A DNA stretch of 64,000 nucleotides from Clostridia bacterium (GTDB lineage Bacteria; Bacillota_A; Clostridia; Oscillospirales; CAG-272): the NCBI GenBank assembly GCA_017445115.1, contig JAFSUU010000032.1, forward strand, positions 9,356-73,355. Reading direction: 5' to 3'. Numbering within the stretch: position 1 is the first letter of the stretch; each line of letters begins with the position of its first letter. Made by a program: the position numbers and the translations under genes. The notes under the pieces were generated by a model. The model saw only the letters and a list, made by a program, of their open reading frames with translations. It was not told the origin of the DNA and ran no database searches. Below are positions 34,651 to 43,356 of this stretch, in pieces.

Positions 34651-34932
34651 TCAGGTCAGTATCAGATATACGGTCAGCGCCTGAAAAAGAATTATCGCGG
34701 GAAGCCCCGCCATAAATCTTGCGTGCTTCGTCTTGTGACGAACGGTAAGCATCGCAAGAAGCATTGCGAGCGCGCCTCCGAGCGCGGCGAAGAGGAAAAA
34801 CGTCGCTTCTCTTATCCTCGTCTTATTTTTCTTCGCTCTCGATTTATCGGAGACGGTGATGATCACCGAGACGACCGAGGACAGCGCCGCAATGATACAC
34901 AAAGTCCAGAGAGCTGCGGTCCGAAGATCCAT
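34651..34932 (-). CDS. DUF1294 small membrane protein
   Basis: The 93-residue protein has three hydrophobic segments and the DUF1294 pattern: SDKSRAKKNKTRIREATFFLFAALGGALAMLLAML, then RHKTKHARFMAGLPAII. Function unknown. It is 13 nt downstream of rnhA and probably on the same transcript. Confidence 0.85.
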   Translation of the reverse strand: MDLRTAALWTLCIIAALSSVVSVIITVSDKSRAKKNKTRIREATFFLFAALGGALAMLLAMLTVRHKTKHARFMAGLPAIILFQALTVYLILT

Positions 34933-34945
34933 CTTTACCTCCGGA

Positions 34946-35449
34946 TCACTCTTCGGCGGGAGATTCCGCGTCAGGAGCCTTGTCTGTCTTAAACTTATCC
35001 GCCTCAGACTGCGCCATAGCGTCGCATCTCTCGTTGTACGGATGACCTGCGTGTCCTTTGACCCACTCGTATTCGAGTTTGTGTGTGCCGACGAGACGAA
35101 GAAGTTCTTCCCAGAGATCGGGGTTCAGCGCCTTTGATTTGTCGGGCTTTTTCCAGCCGTTTTTCCGCCAGGACTCCGCCCAGCCTTTTTCAAGCCCGTC
35201 TATCACGTACTTCGAATCGGAACAGAGATGAACTTCACACGGTTCCTTCAGCGCGCGAAACGCCTCTATGACCGCGGTCAGCTCCATTCTGTTGTTCGTC
35301 GTCTCGGGCTCTCCGCCGGAGATCTCCTTTTCTCGCTGTCCGTAGACGAGAACGGCTCCCCACCCGCCGGGACCGGGATTGAATTTGCACGAACCGTCAG
35401 TATAAATATCGACTTTTTTCAAATTTCGCACCGACCTCCGTCTCATCAA
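34946..35449 (-). CDS. rnhA: Ribonuclease HI
   Basis: RNase HI cuts RNA in RNA-DNA hybrids. Catalytic residues are visible in [19 protein letters not shown] (Asp), [13 protein letters not shown] (Glu), [16 protein letters not shown] (Asp) and [15 protein letters not shown] (Asp). The C-terminus has an extra acidic tail ([13 protein letters not shown]). The start is uncertain: GGAGG lies inside the longer frame, 3 nt before a GTG at 35431 and 12 nt before a TTG at 35422; the shorter forms fit the family N-terminus ([11 protein letters not shown]) better. Confidence 0.92.
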   Translation of the reverse strand: MMRRRSVRNLKKVDIYTDGSCKFNPGPGGWGAVLVYGQREKEISGGEPETTNNRMELTAVIEAFRALKEPCEVHLCSDSKYVIDGLEKGWAESWRKNGWKKPDKSKALNPDLWEELLRLVGTHKLEYEWVKGHAGHPYNERCDAMAQSEADKFKTDKAPDAESPAEE

Positions 35450-35564
35450 GTACTATAAATTATAGCATATATTCGCTATTATTACAAGTTTTATTTATTA
35501 TCGGACGATATTTTGTACAATATCGAAAAATAATCAAATAAATGCTTTTAATTATTCAAAATCA

Positions 35565-35593
35565 TTGACATAAGCGCTCAAAAACTGTATAAT
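35565..35593 (+). promoter_or_regulatory. Consensus promoter for glyA
   Basis: TTGACA, 17-nt spacer, TATAAT: a perfect sigma-A match, about 40 nt upstream of the glyA start. The upstream 35470-35560 is AT-rich, like an UP element. No glycine riboswitch fold is evident. Confidence 0.9.
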
Positions 35594-35633
35594 AGGGATA
35601 ATTATTCAAGAAACTATCGGAGGCGTCATCCCT

Positions 35634-36872
35634 ATGAACTTTTTTGAAGAGCTCTCGTCATTCGATCCCGAAGTCGGCGCGGCGTGCGCGGCGGAACTGA
35701 AAAGGCAGAGAGGCAACATCGAGCTCATCGCGTCGGAAAACATCGTATCAAAAGCAGTACTTCTCGCCGCGGGCAGCGTCCTGACGAATAAATACGCCGA
35801 GGGCTTCCCCTCAAAGAGATACTACGGCGGATGCGAATGCGTCGACGTCGTGGAAAATATCGCGAGAGACCGCGCCAAAGCACTGTTCGGCGCGGAGCAC
35901 GCAAACGTTCAGCCTCACAGCGGTGCGAGCGCAAACCTCGCCGCTTTCTTCGCATTCGTGCAGCCGGGCGACACCGTAATGGGAATGAACCTCTCCGAAG
36001 GCGGACATCTTTCCCACGGATCTCCCGTCAATATCTCGGGAAAATACTTCAACATCGTTCCTTACGGCGTCGATCCCGTGACAGAAATGATAGATTACGA
36101 CGAAATGCTAAGGATTGCAAAAGAAGTCAAGCCGAAGCTCATCGTCGTCGGCGCGAGTGCGTACTCACGCATCATCGACTTCAAGCGCTGCCGCGAGATC
36201 GCGGACGAAGTCGGCGCATACCTCATGGTGGATATGGCGCACATCGCGGGCCTCGTCGCGGCGGGACTTCATCCGAGCCCCGTGCCGTATGCCGACGTCG
36301 TCACCACCACAACGCACAAAACGCTTCGCGGTCCGCGCGGAGGTATGATCCTCTGCCCGGAGAAATACGCAAAGCAGATAGACAAAGCAATATTCCCCGG
36401 CACGCAGGGCGGTCCTCTGATGCACATCGTCGCGGCGAAAGCGGTCGCGCTCGGCGAAGCGCTGACAGACGAATTCAAGGACTACCAGAGACGAATCGTT
36501 GAAAACGCGAAAGTCCTCTCGACCTCACTCATCGAAAACGGCTTCCGTCTCGTCTCCGGCGGCACGGACAATCACCTTATGACGATAGACCTCCGCTCTT
36601 TCGGCATCTCCGGCAAAGAGATGGAAACGCGCCTCGACACGGTGCACATCACCGCGAACAAGAACACTATCCCGCGCGACCCCGCCAGCCCGTTCGTCAC
36701 GAGCGGTCTTCGCGTCGGCACCCCCGCGGTCACGACCCGCGGCTTCGGAACGGACGAAATGATAAAGATAGCGTCATGGATGAAAGACGTCGCGGCAAAC
36801 TACGAAGAGAGCCGCGAGCGCATCTCGGCTGAAGTTACCGAGCTCTGCAAAAAGTATCCCATTTACGACTGA
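35634..36872 (+). CDS. glyA: Serine hydroxymethyltransferase
   Basis: GlyA converts serine and tetrahydrofolate to glycine and methylene-THF using PLP. The 412-residue protein has [88 protein letters not shown] and the PLP lysine in [17 protein letters not shown], through to [13 protein letters not shown]. Length is normal. It has its own consensus promoter and terminator, so it is monocistronic. Confidence 0.97.
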   Translation: MNFFEELSSFDPEVGAACAAELKRQRGNIELIASENIVSKAVLLAAGSVLTNKYAEGFPSKRYYGGCECVDVVENIARDRAKALFGAEHANVQPHSGASANLAAFFAFVQPGDTVMGMNLSEGGHLSHGSPVNISGKYFNIVPYGVDPVTEMIDYDEMLRIAKEVKPKLIVVGASAYSRIIDFKRCREIADEVGAYLMVDMAHIAGLVAAGLHPSPVPYADVVTTTTHKTLRGPRGGMILCPEKYAKQIDKAIFPGTQGGPLMHIVAAKAVALGEALTDEFKDYQRRIVENAKVLSTSLIENGFRLVSGGTDNHLMTIDLRSFGISGKEMETRLDTVHITANKNTIPRDPASPFVTSGLRVGTPAVTTRGFGTDEMIKIASWMKDVAANYEESRERISAEVTELCKKYPIYD

Positions 36873-36887
36873 ATAATCGCAATATAA

Positions 36888-36918
36888 AAAGCAGACTGAC
36901 TGTTTCAGTCTGCTTTTT
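36888..36918 (+). terminator. Terminator after glyA
   Basis: AGCAGACTGA / TCAGTCTGCT stem (36890-36914) followed by TTTTCG and preceded by AAAA, so it can act in both directions. Confidence 0.9.
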
Positions 36919-36943
36919 CGTTAGCAAAACGTCTTCATTCCTC

Positions 36944-37912
36944 TCAGATCTCCGCGTGAAGCTTTGCGAATTTGCTCGACTTACGGCTGAGATCAGCGAA
37001 AGCGGATTCCGAAGGAATGTCGTCCACGCCGGATTCGATGTAGTTACGAAGAACTCCGGTGAGAATGAATGGACGTACGAACGTGCTGTGCAGGATGCCC
37101 CAGACGATGAGCCCGCCGATCGCGGCTATGATTATCGTGAGCGTCGCGGGGTTGGTGAGAAACCCGGGGATTTCTCCCTCCATACGCGCGCCAGCCTCGG
37201 CGATCTCTCTTGCGAGAGACTCAAACGCCGCCGGAAACGCCGAGAAGATGAGATAGAATATGCCGAAGAACGCGCCGCCGATCAGGGCAAGAGACGCGAT
37301 TCCGATGCCGAAAATGCGTCCCACGTTTTTAGCGAGAGTCTTTCCGTGACGGAAGAAAAGCACCGCACCCTCGCAGGTCGCGCGAGCGGCGCTCTGTTCC
37401 TTGCGAAAAAACACCCACGCAAGGCAGCAGTCGCAAAGATATGCGACGATCGTCTGTACCGCGGAGGACACCGCGGAGCCCACCGCGCCTCCGACGTCGC
37501 CGCCAATAGAATCGCCTATCTTCGTGATGAGTCTGCCGATCTGATTGAAAATGCCCTTGATCACTCTCGTCGCCGCGAAGAATACCGCGACTGTGGTGAA
37601 GCGCTCCTTGACCATACGCTTTCCCTCTCCGTAAACGTCGTCCGGCAGTTTGCCGTCGACCACTCCGCGCATCATCATCGCTATCTGTCCCGCTTTGATG
37701 TTGTAACTCACGAAGCGAGAAATGATCGCGATTGCAATAAGCGCGACGACGATCCCTATCGCAAGTCCTATAAGCCCTTTGTCGGTAAATTTGTCCATGA
37801 GGAAAAATCCGCCGACGGAGAGAGCCGCGAGGAGAACAACGGAGAGAACGTCGAATCCCAGCTTTTTCAGCGAGAACACGAGTGTGCGTCTGTAAATTTC
37901 CTTATTGCTCAT
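36944..37912 (-). CDS. Multi-pass membrane protein of unknown function
   Basis: The 322-residue protein has about six hydrophobic segments (for example LSVVLLAALSVGGFFLM, LIGLAIGIVVALIAIAII, IFGIGIASLALIGGAFFGIFYLIF). It has several Gly-rich amphipathic parts (GRLITKIGDSIGGDVGGAVGSAVSSAV) and a cytoplasmic C-terminus ending SSKFAKLHAEI. It looks like bacterial proteins of unknown role with an EI24/choline-transporter-like feel, but no firm family is recognised. I start at the ATG at 37912 because GGAG is correctly placed; the open frame upstream runs through a hairpin repeat. Confidence 0.75.
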   Translation of the reverse strand: MSNKEIYRRTLVFSLKKLGFDVLSVVLLAALSVGGFFLMDKFTDKGLIGLAIGIVVALIAIAIISRFVSYNIKAGQIAMMMRGVVDGKLPDDVYGEGKRMVKERFTTVAVFFAATRVIKGIFNQIGRLITKIGDSIGGDVGGAVGSAVSSAVQTIVAYLCDCCLAWVFFRKEQSAARATCEGAVLFFRHGKTLAKNVGRIFGIGIASLALIGGAFFGIFYLIFSAFPAAFESLAREIAEAGARMEGEIPGFLTNPATLTIIIAAIGGLIVWGILHSTFVRPFILTGVLRNYIESGVDDIPSESAFADLSRKSSKFAKLHAEI

Positions 37913-37924
37913 ATATATCTCCTT

Positions 37925-37996
37925 TTCATCAGCCGCAGAGCGAAGCGTCGCCCCGACGCGGCGCAAATTTTCGTCTTCATCAGTCGGCAAAGCCGA
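37925..37996. repeat. Short hairpin cluster with TGATGAA spacers
   Basis: On the minus strand: GTCGGC-TTT-GCCGAC, TGATGAAGACG, a second palindromic part (GCGTCG-GGG-CGACGC) and CTGCGGCTGATGAAAAGGAG. It lies between two minus-strand genes and overlaps the last codons of the YoaP-like gene's downstream leader. Confidence 0.6.
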
Positions 37997-38001
37997 CGTC
38001 T

Positions 38002-38748
38002 TCATTTCCCTATCAGCTTCAGAAATCTCGTGTCGTTCATCTGCTCGTTCGTGAGATATTCTCCGTCGCGGAACAGAGCGTAGTTCGTCACGGGAGTCGG
38101 TGCATTTTGCGCTTTTTCTTTGCTGTCAAGAAGGATCGCCTTGAACTTCACGCCGTGTTCTTTTGCCGTCGCTTCCACGATCGGAACGTATTTCGCGTTG
38201 AAAGGACACTGATGCGTGTAATAGATAACGTATCCGTCGTCTTCGATATGCGGATGCTTCGCGCACTCTTTGAACTTTGGAGACGCCGCATCCTTTTCAA
38301 ACGGCAGATACCAGAGCTGGATCCCGCAATCCGACTCGTCGCAGACCGAAAATCCTTTGTATTTCAAAAACTTCGGATCGGCGAGAAACGACTTTTTCTT
38401 CGCAGAAGAAAGGATGCAAAGACCTGCTTTGCCGCCCTTTTTGCCGTCGGCGATACACTCTGAAAGCAGATCGTTCGAATAACCGTGCCCTTTGAAAGAT
38501 CCGGAGACCCAGAGGCAGTCGATATAAATATATCCCGGCGCCTCTATCGGCACCCACGCGTTCTCCGCCAGTATGTATTCGATAAAGCATTTGCCACGCT
38601 CCGTGCTCTTAAGAAAAACGAGCCCGTCGTCGAAGCGGTCCGCGAGCCACGCCTTTTTCGACGAGACCTGGACGTCGTTGTTGTTCGATATAGCGCAACA
38701 GATGTGCTCTTTTTCAAGATTCTCTTTTGTCACTCTTATGTATTCCAT
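38002..38748 (-). CDS. GNAT acetyltransferase with YoaP-like C-terminal domain
   Basis: The 248-residue protein has an N-terminal GNAT-like domain (IDCLWVSGSFKGHGYSNDLLSECIADGKK as the acetyl-CoA loop region) and a C-terminal YoaP-like part (VIYYTHQCPFNAKYVPIVEATAKEHGVKFKAILLDSKEKAQNAPTP) with thioredoxin-like spacing around a single Cys. YoaP-type proteins are widespread in Firmicutes without known substrate. GGAGG lies 5 nt before the ATG. Confidence 0.85.
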   Translation of the reverse strand: MEYIRVTKENLEKEHICCAISNNNDVQVSSKKAWLADRFDDGLVFLKSTERGKCFIEYILAENAWVPIEAPGYIYIDCLWVSGSFKGHGYSNDLLSECIADGKKGGKAGLCILSSAKKKSFLADPKFLKYKGFSVCDESDCGIQLWYLPFEKDAASPKFKECAKHPHIEDDGYVIYYTHQCPFNAKYVPIVEATAKEHGVKFKAILLDSKEKAQNAPTPVTNYALFRDGEYLTNEQMNDTRFLKLIGK

Positions 38749-38764
38749 AATTCCTCCGCAATCT

Positions 38765-39133
38765 TTATTCTATTGTTTTTTCGATCTTCATTTCCCGGCG
38801 CCACAAAGGAGCGTCACCGTCGTCTGCCCAGTATTCGTCGAGCTCTTTTATCAAGCCGTCTTCAAACTTTATAAAACTGACGACGTGACACGACTCTCTG
38901 CCGTCAGCGGAAAACACCCGTCCGGCAAGCACCGCCGTCTCACCGAGCTCCTCGACGCGCTCTATCTCGCCGCGCCACTCGCCCGGGTATTCGCAGTTCA
39001 CTCTGACGTATTCCGGAACGGAAAACTGTTCGTTCGTACAGTGCCACCTGACGACCGCGTCATCAAGAAAATATGACGTCAGGGCGTCCGCGTTCTTCGA
39101 TACGACGTCGTTCCAGAATGCTTTAACGTCCAT
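38765..39133 (-). CDS. NTF2-like/SnoaL-fold protein
   Basis: The 122-residue protein (MDVKAFWNDVVSKNADALTSYFLDDAVVRWHCTNEQFSVPEYVRVN) follows the cone-shaped NTF2-like fold: one helix pair, then AVLAGRVFSADGRESCHVVSFIKFEDGLIKELDEYW. The fold is used by small isomerases, hydrolases and binding proteins; no activity can be assigned. The start at 39133 has AGGAACAGG ahead; the open frame extends far upstream but those codons are out-of-frame nitroreductase sequence. It overlaps the nitroreductase gene by 11 nt. Confidence 0.82.
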   Translation of the reverse strand: MDVKAFWNDVVSKNADALTSYFLDDAVVRWHCTNEQFSVPEYVRVNCEYPGEWRGEIERVEELGETAVLAGRVFSADGRESCHVVSFIKFEDGLIKELDEYWADDGDAPLWRREMKIEKTIE

Positions 39134-40157
39134 CCTGTTCCTCATCTTTCTTTTCGACAAGCCCGCGGTATTCTTCGAGCAGGTCATATATCCCGTCCTC
39201 CGACAGAACTCCGCGCGAAAGATCCCTCGGGAGAAGCCCTGCCTCGTCCGCGGCAAAGTCGCGCCTCCATTCGACGCTGTCGTAATACGCTTCAAGAGAC
39301 GATACCATATCCCGAAGTTCTTCCGTCGCCGCGCCTTCGGCAATCAGGCGCGATACCTCGCGCATGATGTTCTCGTATTTCGTTATCCTCTCTGTCTGTA
39401 AAAGTTCGTCCGCACGCACTCCGATCTTATACGACGTCGCGAGCGTCATCTCTTCGTCGCCGTCGACGTCTGAAAAAAGCTCGCGCTCATACGAATAACC
39501 CTCGTGAGCGAGGCAGACTTCAAGGATATAGAGGTAAATACCGACGTCGATCCTGTTGTAGAACCCGACCTTGTTCGCCGGCATGATCCCGCGCTTTCCG
39601 GGCTTTCTGTAACGGTATACGTTCAGAACTCCGTCATTGTTCTCCGTCTTCCACGGCTGAGAATTGCAGGCGCTCGGAGCAAACCTTGCGATCTCCCCGA
39701 CGCCGAGCGTGTCGCCGCTCCATATCTCGTCGAGCACTTTGCGCTTGGATTTGAACATATCCTTCCGGAACTTGTCCTCCGGCATCTTCGAGAGCGCGAT
39801 CATTATGACGTAGTCGAGGCCGCCCTTTTGCATCTCCTTCGTCCTGCCGATGCCGAACCAGAGCGCGCCGATGTTCTCGCGGGCAAGCGCCAGATCGATC
39901 TGTTCTCCAATGTATCCGATATTTCTGAGATAGTCTCCCTTTTTCTCACTGTAAAACAGAATGCAGTATTCCGCTCCGCGGCGGCAGGTCGTCTCCGACT
40001 CGGGAACGAGAACTATCTCTGTCTTTATCCCGGGATAGAGCGGCTCGACCGAGGATATGATACTCCCGATCTTTTCAACGTCTGCGGGAGAGAGCTTTTC
40101 CGTACCGCGGAACAGATGGAACGATCTTCTCTTAAATATTTCAGCGTAAAGATCCAT
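39123..40157 (-). CDS. TM-nitroreductase-like flavoprotein
   Basis: The 344-residue protein contains the nitroreductase-like FMN fold: AEIFKRRSFHLFRG at the start, GYIGEQIDLALARENIGALWFGIG, EIARFAPSACNSQPWKTE (the classical SACNxQPW flavin motif) and NRIDVGIYLYILEVCLAHEG. The N-terminal half is a first, less conserved nitroreductase-like unit, as in the TM nitroreductase family. The electron acceptor is unknown. It begins at the ATG at 40157, with GAGGTG ahead. Confidence 0.87.
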   Translation of the reverse strand: MDLYAEIFKRRSFHLFRGTEKLSPADVEKIGSIISSVEPLYPGIKTEIVLVPESETTCRRGAEYCILFYSEKKGDYLRNIGYIGEQIDLALARENIGALWFGIGRTKEMQKGGLDYVIMIALSKMPEDKFRKDMFKSKRKVLDEIWSGDTLGVGEIARFAPSACNSQPWKTENNDGVLNVYRYRKPGKRGIMPANKVGFYNRIDVGIYLYILEVCLAHEGYSYERELFSDVDGDEEMTLATSYKIGVRADELLQTERITKYENIMREVSRLIAEGAATEELRDMVSSLEAYYDSVEWRRDFAADEAGLLPRDLSRGVLSEDGIYDLLEEYRGLVEKKDEEQDGR

Positions 40158-40165
40158 TTTGCACC

Positions 40166-40591
40166 TCACAGATCATCTATGTCCGCGACGTCGACGGCTT
40201 TGATGCCGCGCTCGCGGAGAAGCTTTGCGAACACGCCCTCGCCCGGAACGACGTTACCGGAAAAGGTCCCGTCGTAGACCGACCTCACGCCGCAGGACGG
40301 ACTTCTCGACTGAAGGATGACGAGCTCCGCTCCCGACTCGGCGACGATCTCAAGTGCCGCTTCGGCGCCGCGCCTGAACTCTTCGTCGACAGATACGCCG
40401 TCGGGATGCTTTACGATCCCGTTTACTATCTCGGACGGCTCTCGCGGGGTCGGAAGTCCTCCGAGTACCTCCGGGCAGACGCCGACGGCCTCGTGACCTT
40501 CAAGGAACGCCGCGAGCTTTTCGCTGTAATTGTTTTTGCCGTTGTATTTGCAGTTCTCGCCGAGAAGGCACGCGCTGCATGCGATCTTCAT
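40166..40591 (-). CDS. DUF523 family protein
   Basis: The 141-residue protein matches DUF523: MKIACSACLLGENCKYNGKNNYS with four early Cys-type ligands, AVGVCPEVLGGLPTPREPSEIV and LVILQSRSPSCGVRSVYDGTFSG. The conserved Cys residues suggest a metal or Fe-S site. Function unknown. It lies 9 nt from both neighbours in a minus-strand run of small genes. Confidence 0.9.
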   Translation of the reverse strand: MKIACSACLLGENCKYNGKNNYSEKLAAFLEGHEAVGVCPEVLGGLPTPREPSEIVNGIVKHPDGVSVDEEFRRGAEAALEIVAESGAELVILQSRSPSCGVRSVYDGTFSGNVVPGEGVFAKLLRERGIKAVDVADIDDL

Positions 40592-40600
40592 TTTCTCGCC

Positions 40601-40945
40601 TCAGGCGTCCGCCTGACCTTTAAGGTTGGCGAGCGCGTCCTTGTTGTCGGATATTATCATAGCGGCCTTCGGGCAGCCCTCGAGCAGTTCGCAGTCGCCG
40701 CAGGTGGAATACTCTTTCGCAATAGCGCATTTGCGTATCTCGCAAAGCGAGTCGCAGAAGACCGTCTTTTTACCGTCGACGCGGCAGCCCTCGCAGTTGA
40801 TCTGTTCGGGAAGGATCGTGATGCCGTTGAGCTCCGACCAGGATTTCGCGGTCTTCTCGCGAAGCGCGGCGTCGTTGTTCACCGTTGCGATATACGCGTC
40901 GCACTTTTCGCAGTCGAGCCCGCAGTATGCAATCATTTTTTTCAT
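40601..40945 (-). CDS. DUF3795 Cys-rich protein
   Basis: This 114-residue protein begins MKKMIAYCGLDCEKCDAYIAT, the DUF3795 hallmark, and has further Cys pairs in QINCEGCRVDG, VFCDSLCEIRKCAI and STCGDCELLEGCPKA. About eleven Cys residues point to zinc or Fe-S binding. Such proteins are typical of anaerobes and have no assigned function. GGAGG is present upstream. Confidence 0.9.
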   Translation of the reverse strand: MKKMIAYCGLDCEKCDAYIATVNNDAALREKTAKSWSELNGITILPEQINCEGCRVDGKKTVFCDSLCEIRKCAIAKEYSTCGDCELLEGCPKAAMIISDNKDALANLKGQADA

Positions 40946-40975
40946 ACCTTTATACCTCCGAAAATTATTCCTACG

Positions 40976-41389
40976 TCAGTCCTCGGGCGACCAGCTCGCC
41001 TGGACGTCCTCGATAACGACGTTCTCGTCGACCTTGACGACTATCTGATACTCGTCCTCATAGACGATCTCGCCGGGAAAGTTGGTGTAGACAACGTAAT
41101 AAGCATGATTATACCTTTCGAGCAGCCAGAGGAGCGGCTGGATCATCTTCATCATCATCTCGGTGTTCTCCACCTTGAAATAGCAGATGACCTTCTCCTG
41201 ACGCTTGCATTGAGGAGGAAACGGGAGCTCCTCCGCGAACCACGAATCTATCTCCTTGAAAAGTCCTACGTCTTCCTCTTCCATGACTCCGTTAGTCACG
41301 AGCTGGTTCAGCATACTGAATATGCCCTTGCCTGTTCTCGTATTGGCGGCAAGTTCCTTGCCCTGGATCCTGCAGTACTTGAATTTCAT
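40976..41389 (-). CDS. Unknown small protein
   Basis: The 137-residue soluble protein (MKFKYCRIQGKELAANTRTGKGIFSMLNQLVTNGVM) has no signal or membrane segment. It is acidic at its C-terminus (VKVDENVVIEDVQASWSPED) and has a central helix rich in Met and Leu. I do not recognise a family. It is 15 nt downstream of mnmA and preceded by a ribosome site; codon use matches neighbouring genes, so it is likely genuine. Confidence 0.65.
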   Translation of the reverse strand: MKFKYCRIQGKELAANTRTGKGIFSMLNQLVTNGVMEEEDVGLFKEIDSWFAEELPFPPQCKRQEKVICYFKVENTEMMMKMIQPLLWLLERYNHAYYVVYTNFPGEIVYEDEYQIVVKVDENVVIEDVQASWSPED

Positions 41390-41404
41390 AAACGATCCTT
41401 TCTT

Positions 41405-42472
41405 TCAATCGTCGCTGCGGATAATACCTCCGCCTATAACGCAGTCGGCGTCGTCGTAAAAGACCGCGGACTGCCCCGGCGTCGCCGCTCTGACCGGCTC
41501 GTCAAATTCGATCGTAACGCCGTCTTCCGCGCACTCGATCCACGCGTCTGCTGCGACATGGTGATAGCGGATCTTCGCGCGGCATCTGATTTTTTCGCCC
41601 GCCTCGGGCGGCGCTGTGCTCATCCAGTTGACGTCCGAGCAGACGACTCTTTTCGTGTAGAGCGACTCCTCCGGTCCGAGCACGACCTCGTTTCGCTCCG
41701 CGCATATTTTCTTGACGTAAGCGGGAGCGCCGAGCGCGATACCGAGCCCTTTCCGCTGACCGACTGTGTAATGAGTTATTCCGCGGTGAGTGCCGAGTAC
41801 TTTTCCCGACTCATCGACGAAATATCCCTCTCCGGGGACGGGAGTTTTCGCGTTCTCATCAATAAAGTCAGAGTAGTGACCGTCGGTGACGAAGCAGATC
41901 TCCTGCGAGTCCGGCTTGTTCGCGACAGGGATTCCCTCGCGCTCCGCTATTTCCCTGACCTCCGTCTTCGTAAAACCTCCGAGCGGCATCAGCGTCGCGG
42001 CGAGCTGTTCCTGCGACAGCCTGTAAAGCATATACGTCTGATCTTTTTCCGCGTGGCGCGCCTTTTGTACCGTGTACCGCCCGTTTTCAAGGCGCACGAC
42101 CGACGCGTAGTGCCCCGTCGCGACAAGATCCGCGCCGAGCACCTTTGCAAAGTAGAGCATTTTCTCCCATTTAACGTGTCTGTTGCACAGAACGCAGGGA
42201 TTCGGAGTCATGCCGCGCAAATAATCGCCGATAAACGGCTCGAGGACCTCTCTTTCAAAATCGAGAGTGCAGTTGAACGCGTGGAAAGGGATCCCTATTT
42301 TGCTTGCCGCCGCTCTCGCGTCGTCGATCTCACAGCATCTGCCCTCATCGCCTTCCGACGAGAGCCAGGTCCTGAGAGTCACCCCGACGACGTCGTATCC
42401 CTCTTTTTTCAAAAGATACGCGGCGACGGCGCTGTCGACTCCTCCCGACATTCCGACTATCACTTTTGACAT
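41405..42472 (-). CDS. mnmA: tRNA-specific 2-thiouridylase MnmA
   Basis: MnmA adds sulfur to U34 of Lys, Glu and Gln tRNAs. The 355-residue protein has the PP-loop MSGGVDSAVAAYLLKKEGY (residues 8-26), RAAASKIGIPFHAFNC, MTPNPCVLCNRHVKW with the first catalytic Cys, ATGHYASVV, DQTYMLYRLSQEQLAATLMPLG, and KPDSQEICFVTDGHYSDFI with the second Cys. The beta-barrel C-terminus ends GGGIIRSDD. No cysteine desulfurase gene is adjacent. Confidence 0.96.
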   Translation of the reverse strand: MSKVIVGMSGGVDSAVAAYLLKKEGYDVVGVTLRTWLSSEGDEGRCCEIDDARAAASKIGIPFHAFNCTLDFEREVLEPFIGDYLRGMTPNPCVLCNRHVKWEKMLYFAKVLGADLVATGHYASVVRLENGRYTVQKARHAEKDQTYMLYRLSQEQLAATLMPLGGFTKTEVREIAEREGIPVANKPDSQEICFVTDGHYSDFIDENAKTPVPGEGYFVDESGKVLGTHRGITHYTVGQRKGLGIALGAPAYVKKICAERNEVVLGPEESLYTKRVVCSDVNWMSTAPPEAGEKIRCRAKIRYHHVAADAWIECAEDGVTIEFDEPVRAATPGQSAVFYDDADCVIGGGIIRSDD

Positions 42473-42509
42473 TCTGTGCGATCCCCCTTTCCTGAGAACG
42501 GTCTTTTTA

Positions 42510-43180
42510 TTACCAGATAAACGGTATTACTCTGTATTTTACTTTCTTTTTGTACTCGGCGTATCCGTCAAGCCCCGTCTCAAGCACTTTTTCCTCGTTC
42601 TTTATCCTTATCGCGATGAGCGGGATGTAGAAGAGCGTTATTATAAACGATATGAACGAACCGAGCACGATCGGCATGCTTGAAAACAGTATTAGAGTGC
42701 TCATATACATCGGATGACGTACGATCCCGTAAAGCCCGGTGTCGATCACTTTCTGGTTTTCCTGGACTCGACCGTGCGGGAGAGATAGACGTTCTCGCGA
42801 AGCACCTCGGCATAGAGAACGTAGGCGGCAAGAAATACGCCCGCGCCGACGTAACTCGCCCACATCGGAAACACGAGAAATCCGAAACGGTAGGACAGCC
42901 CCGCCGCGACGAACGCCGCCGTAAACATTACCCCGCTGAAAAGAATGACCGCCTTTTGCTCTTTTTCTTTCTCTTTGACGCCGAGACGTTTCTTCAAAAG
43001 CTCCGGGTTTTTGAACATCATAACTATCCCGGCGACGAACATCGGAATAAAAAGTATCCCGAGGAGGATCCACCCCTGAACGTATGAAAAGGTCCCCGCC
43101 GGAAGGAACAGAAGCGCCCCGACCGCGACAAGCCCTGATAAAAACTTCGCTATCGCCTGGAAAAAGAGTTTTGCGTTCAT
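42510..43180 (-). pseudogene. Isoprenylcysteine methyltransferase-like membrane protein, broken by a frameshift
   Basis: The 5' part (43180 to about 42768) encodes MNAKLFFQAIAKFLSGLVAVGALLF and further membrane helices up to ENVYLSRTVE, then runs into an early stop. The 3' part continues in another frame from about 42766: QENQKVIDTGLYGIVRHPMYMSTLILF, then the conserved EEKVLETGLDGYAEYKKKVKYRVIPFIW. Joined, the two make one standard protein of about 223 residues of the ICMT/DUF1295-like family (the RHPMY motif binds SAM). One missing base between 42766 and 42767 (a GAG-GTC-CAG reading as GAG-TCC-AG) explains it. It may be a true mutation or an assembly error. Confidence 0.85.
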
Positions 43181-43308
43181 TGTGAGATCTCCGTAACTAT
43201 AACAGTACCTTTGACGTTATTATATCATATTATCATAGGTTTTTCAATTTGAAGATGAAACTAATTTGCATTATTATTTATAAGTACGTTTTTTCGGACA
43301 ACGGGTTG

Positions 43309-43317
43309 TGGTATAAT
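43309..43317 (+). promoter_or_regulatory. Extended -10 promoter for the ankyrin-like gene
   Basis: TGGTATAAT (TG-N-TATAAT), 40 nt upstream of the start at 43357; the -35 region is a T-run. Confidence 0.5.
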
Positions 43318-43356
43318 GATGGTACTCAAAAAGGCAAAGAAAGAAGGCAAACGATC

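Noticed and set aside
35450..35633. Glycine riboswitch upstream of glyA
   Set aside because: The region is AT-rich with a plain promoter 40 nt before the start; there is no room or conserved aptamer.
38765..39343. Longer form of the NTF2-like protein (192 residues)
   Set aside because: The extra N-terminal residues come from out-of-frame nitroreductase codons; the ATG at 39133 with AGGAACAGG ahead matches the family start.
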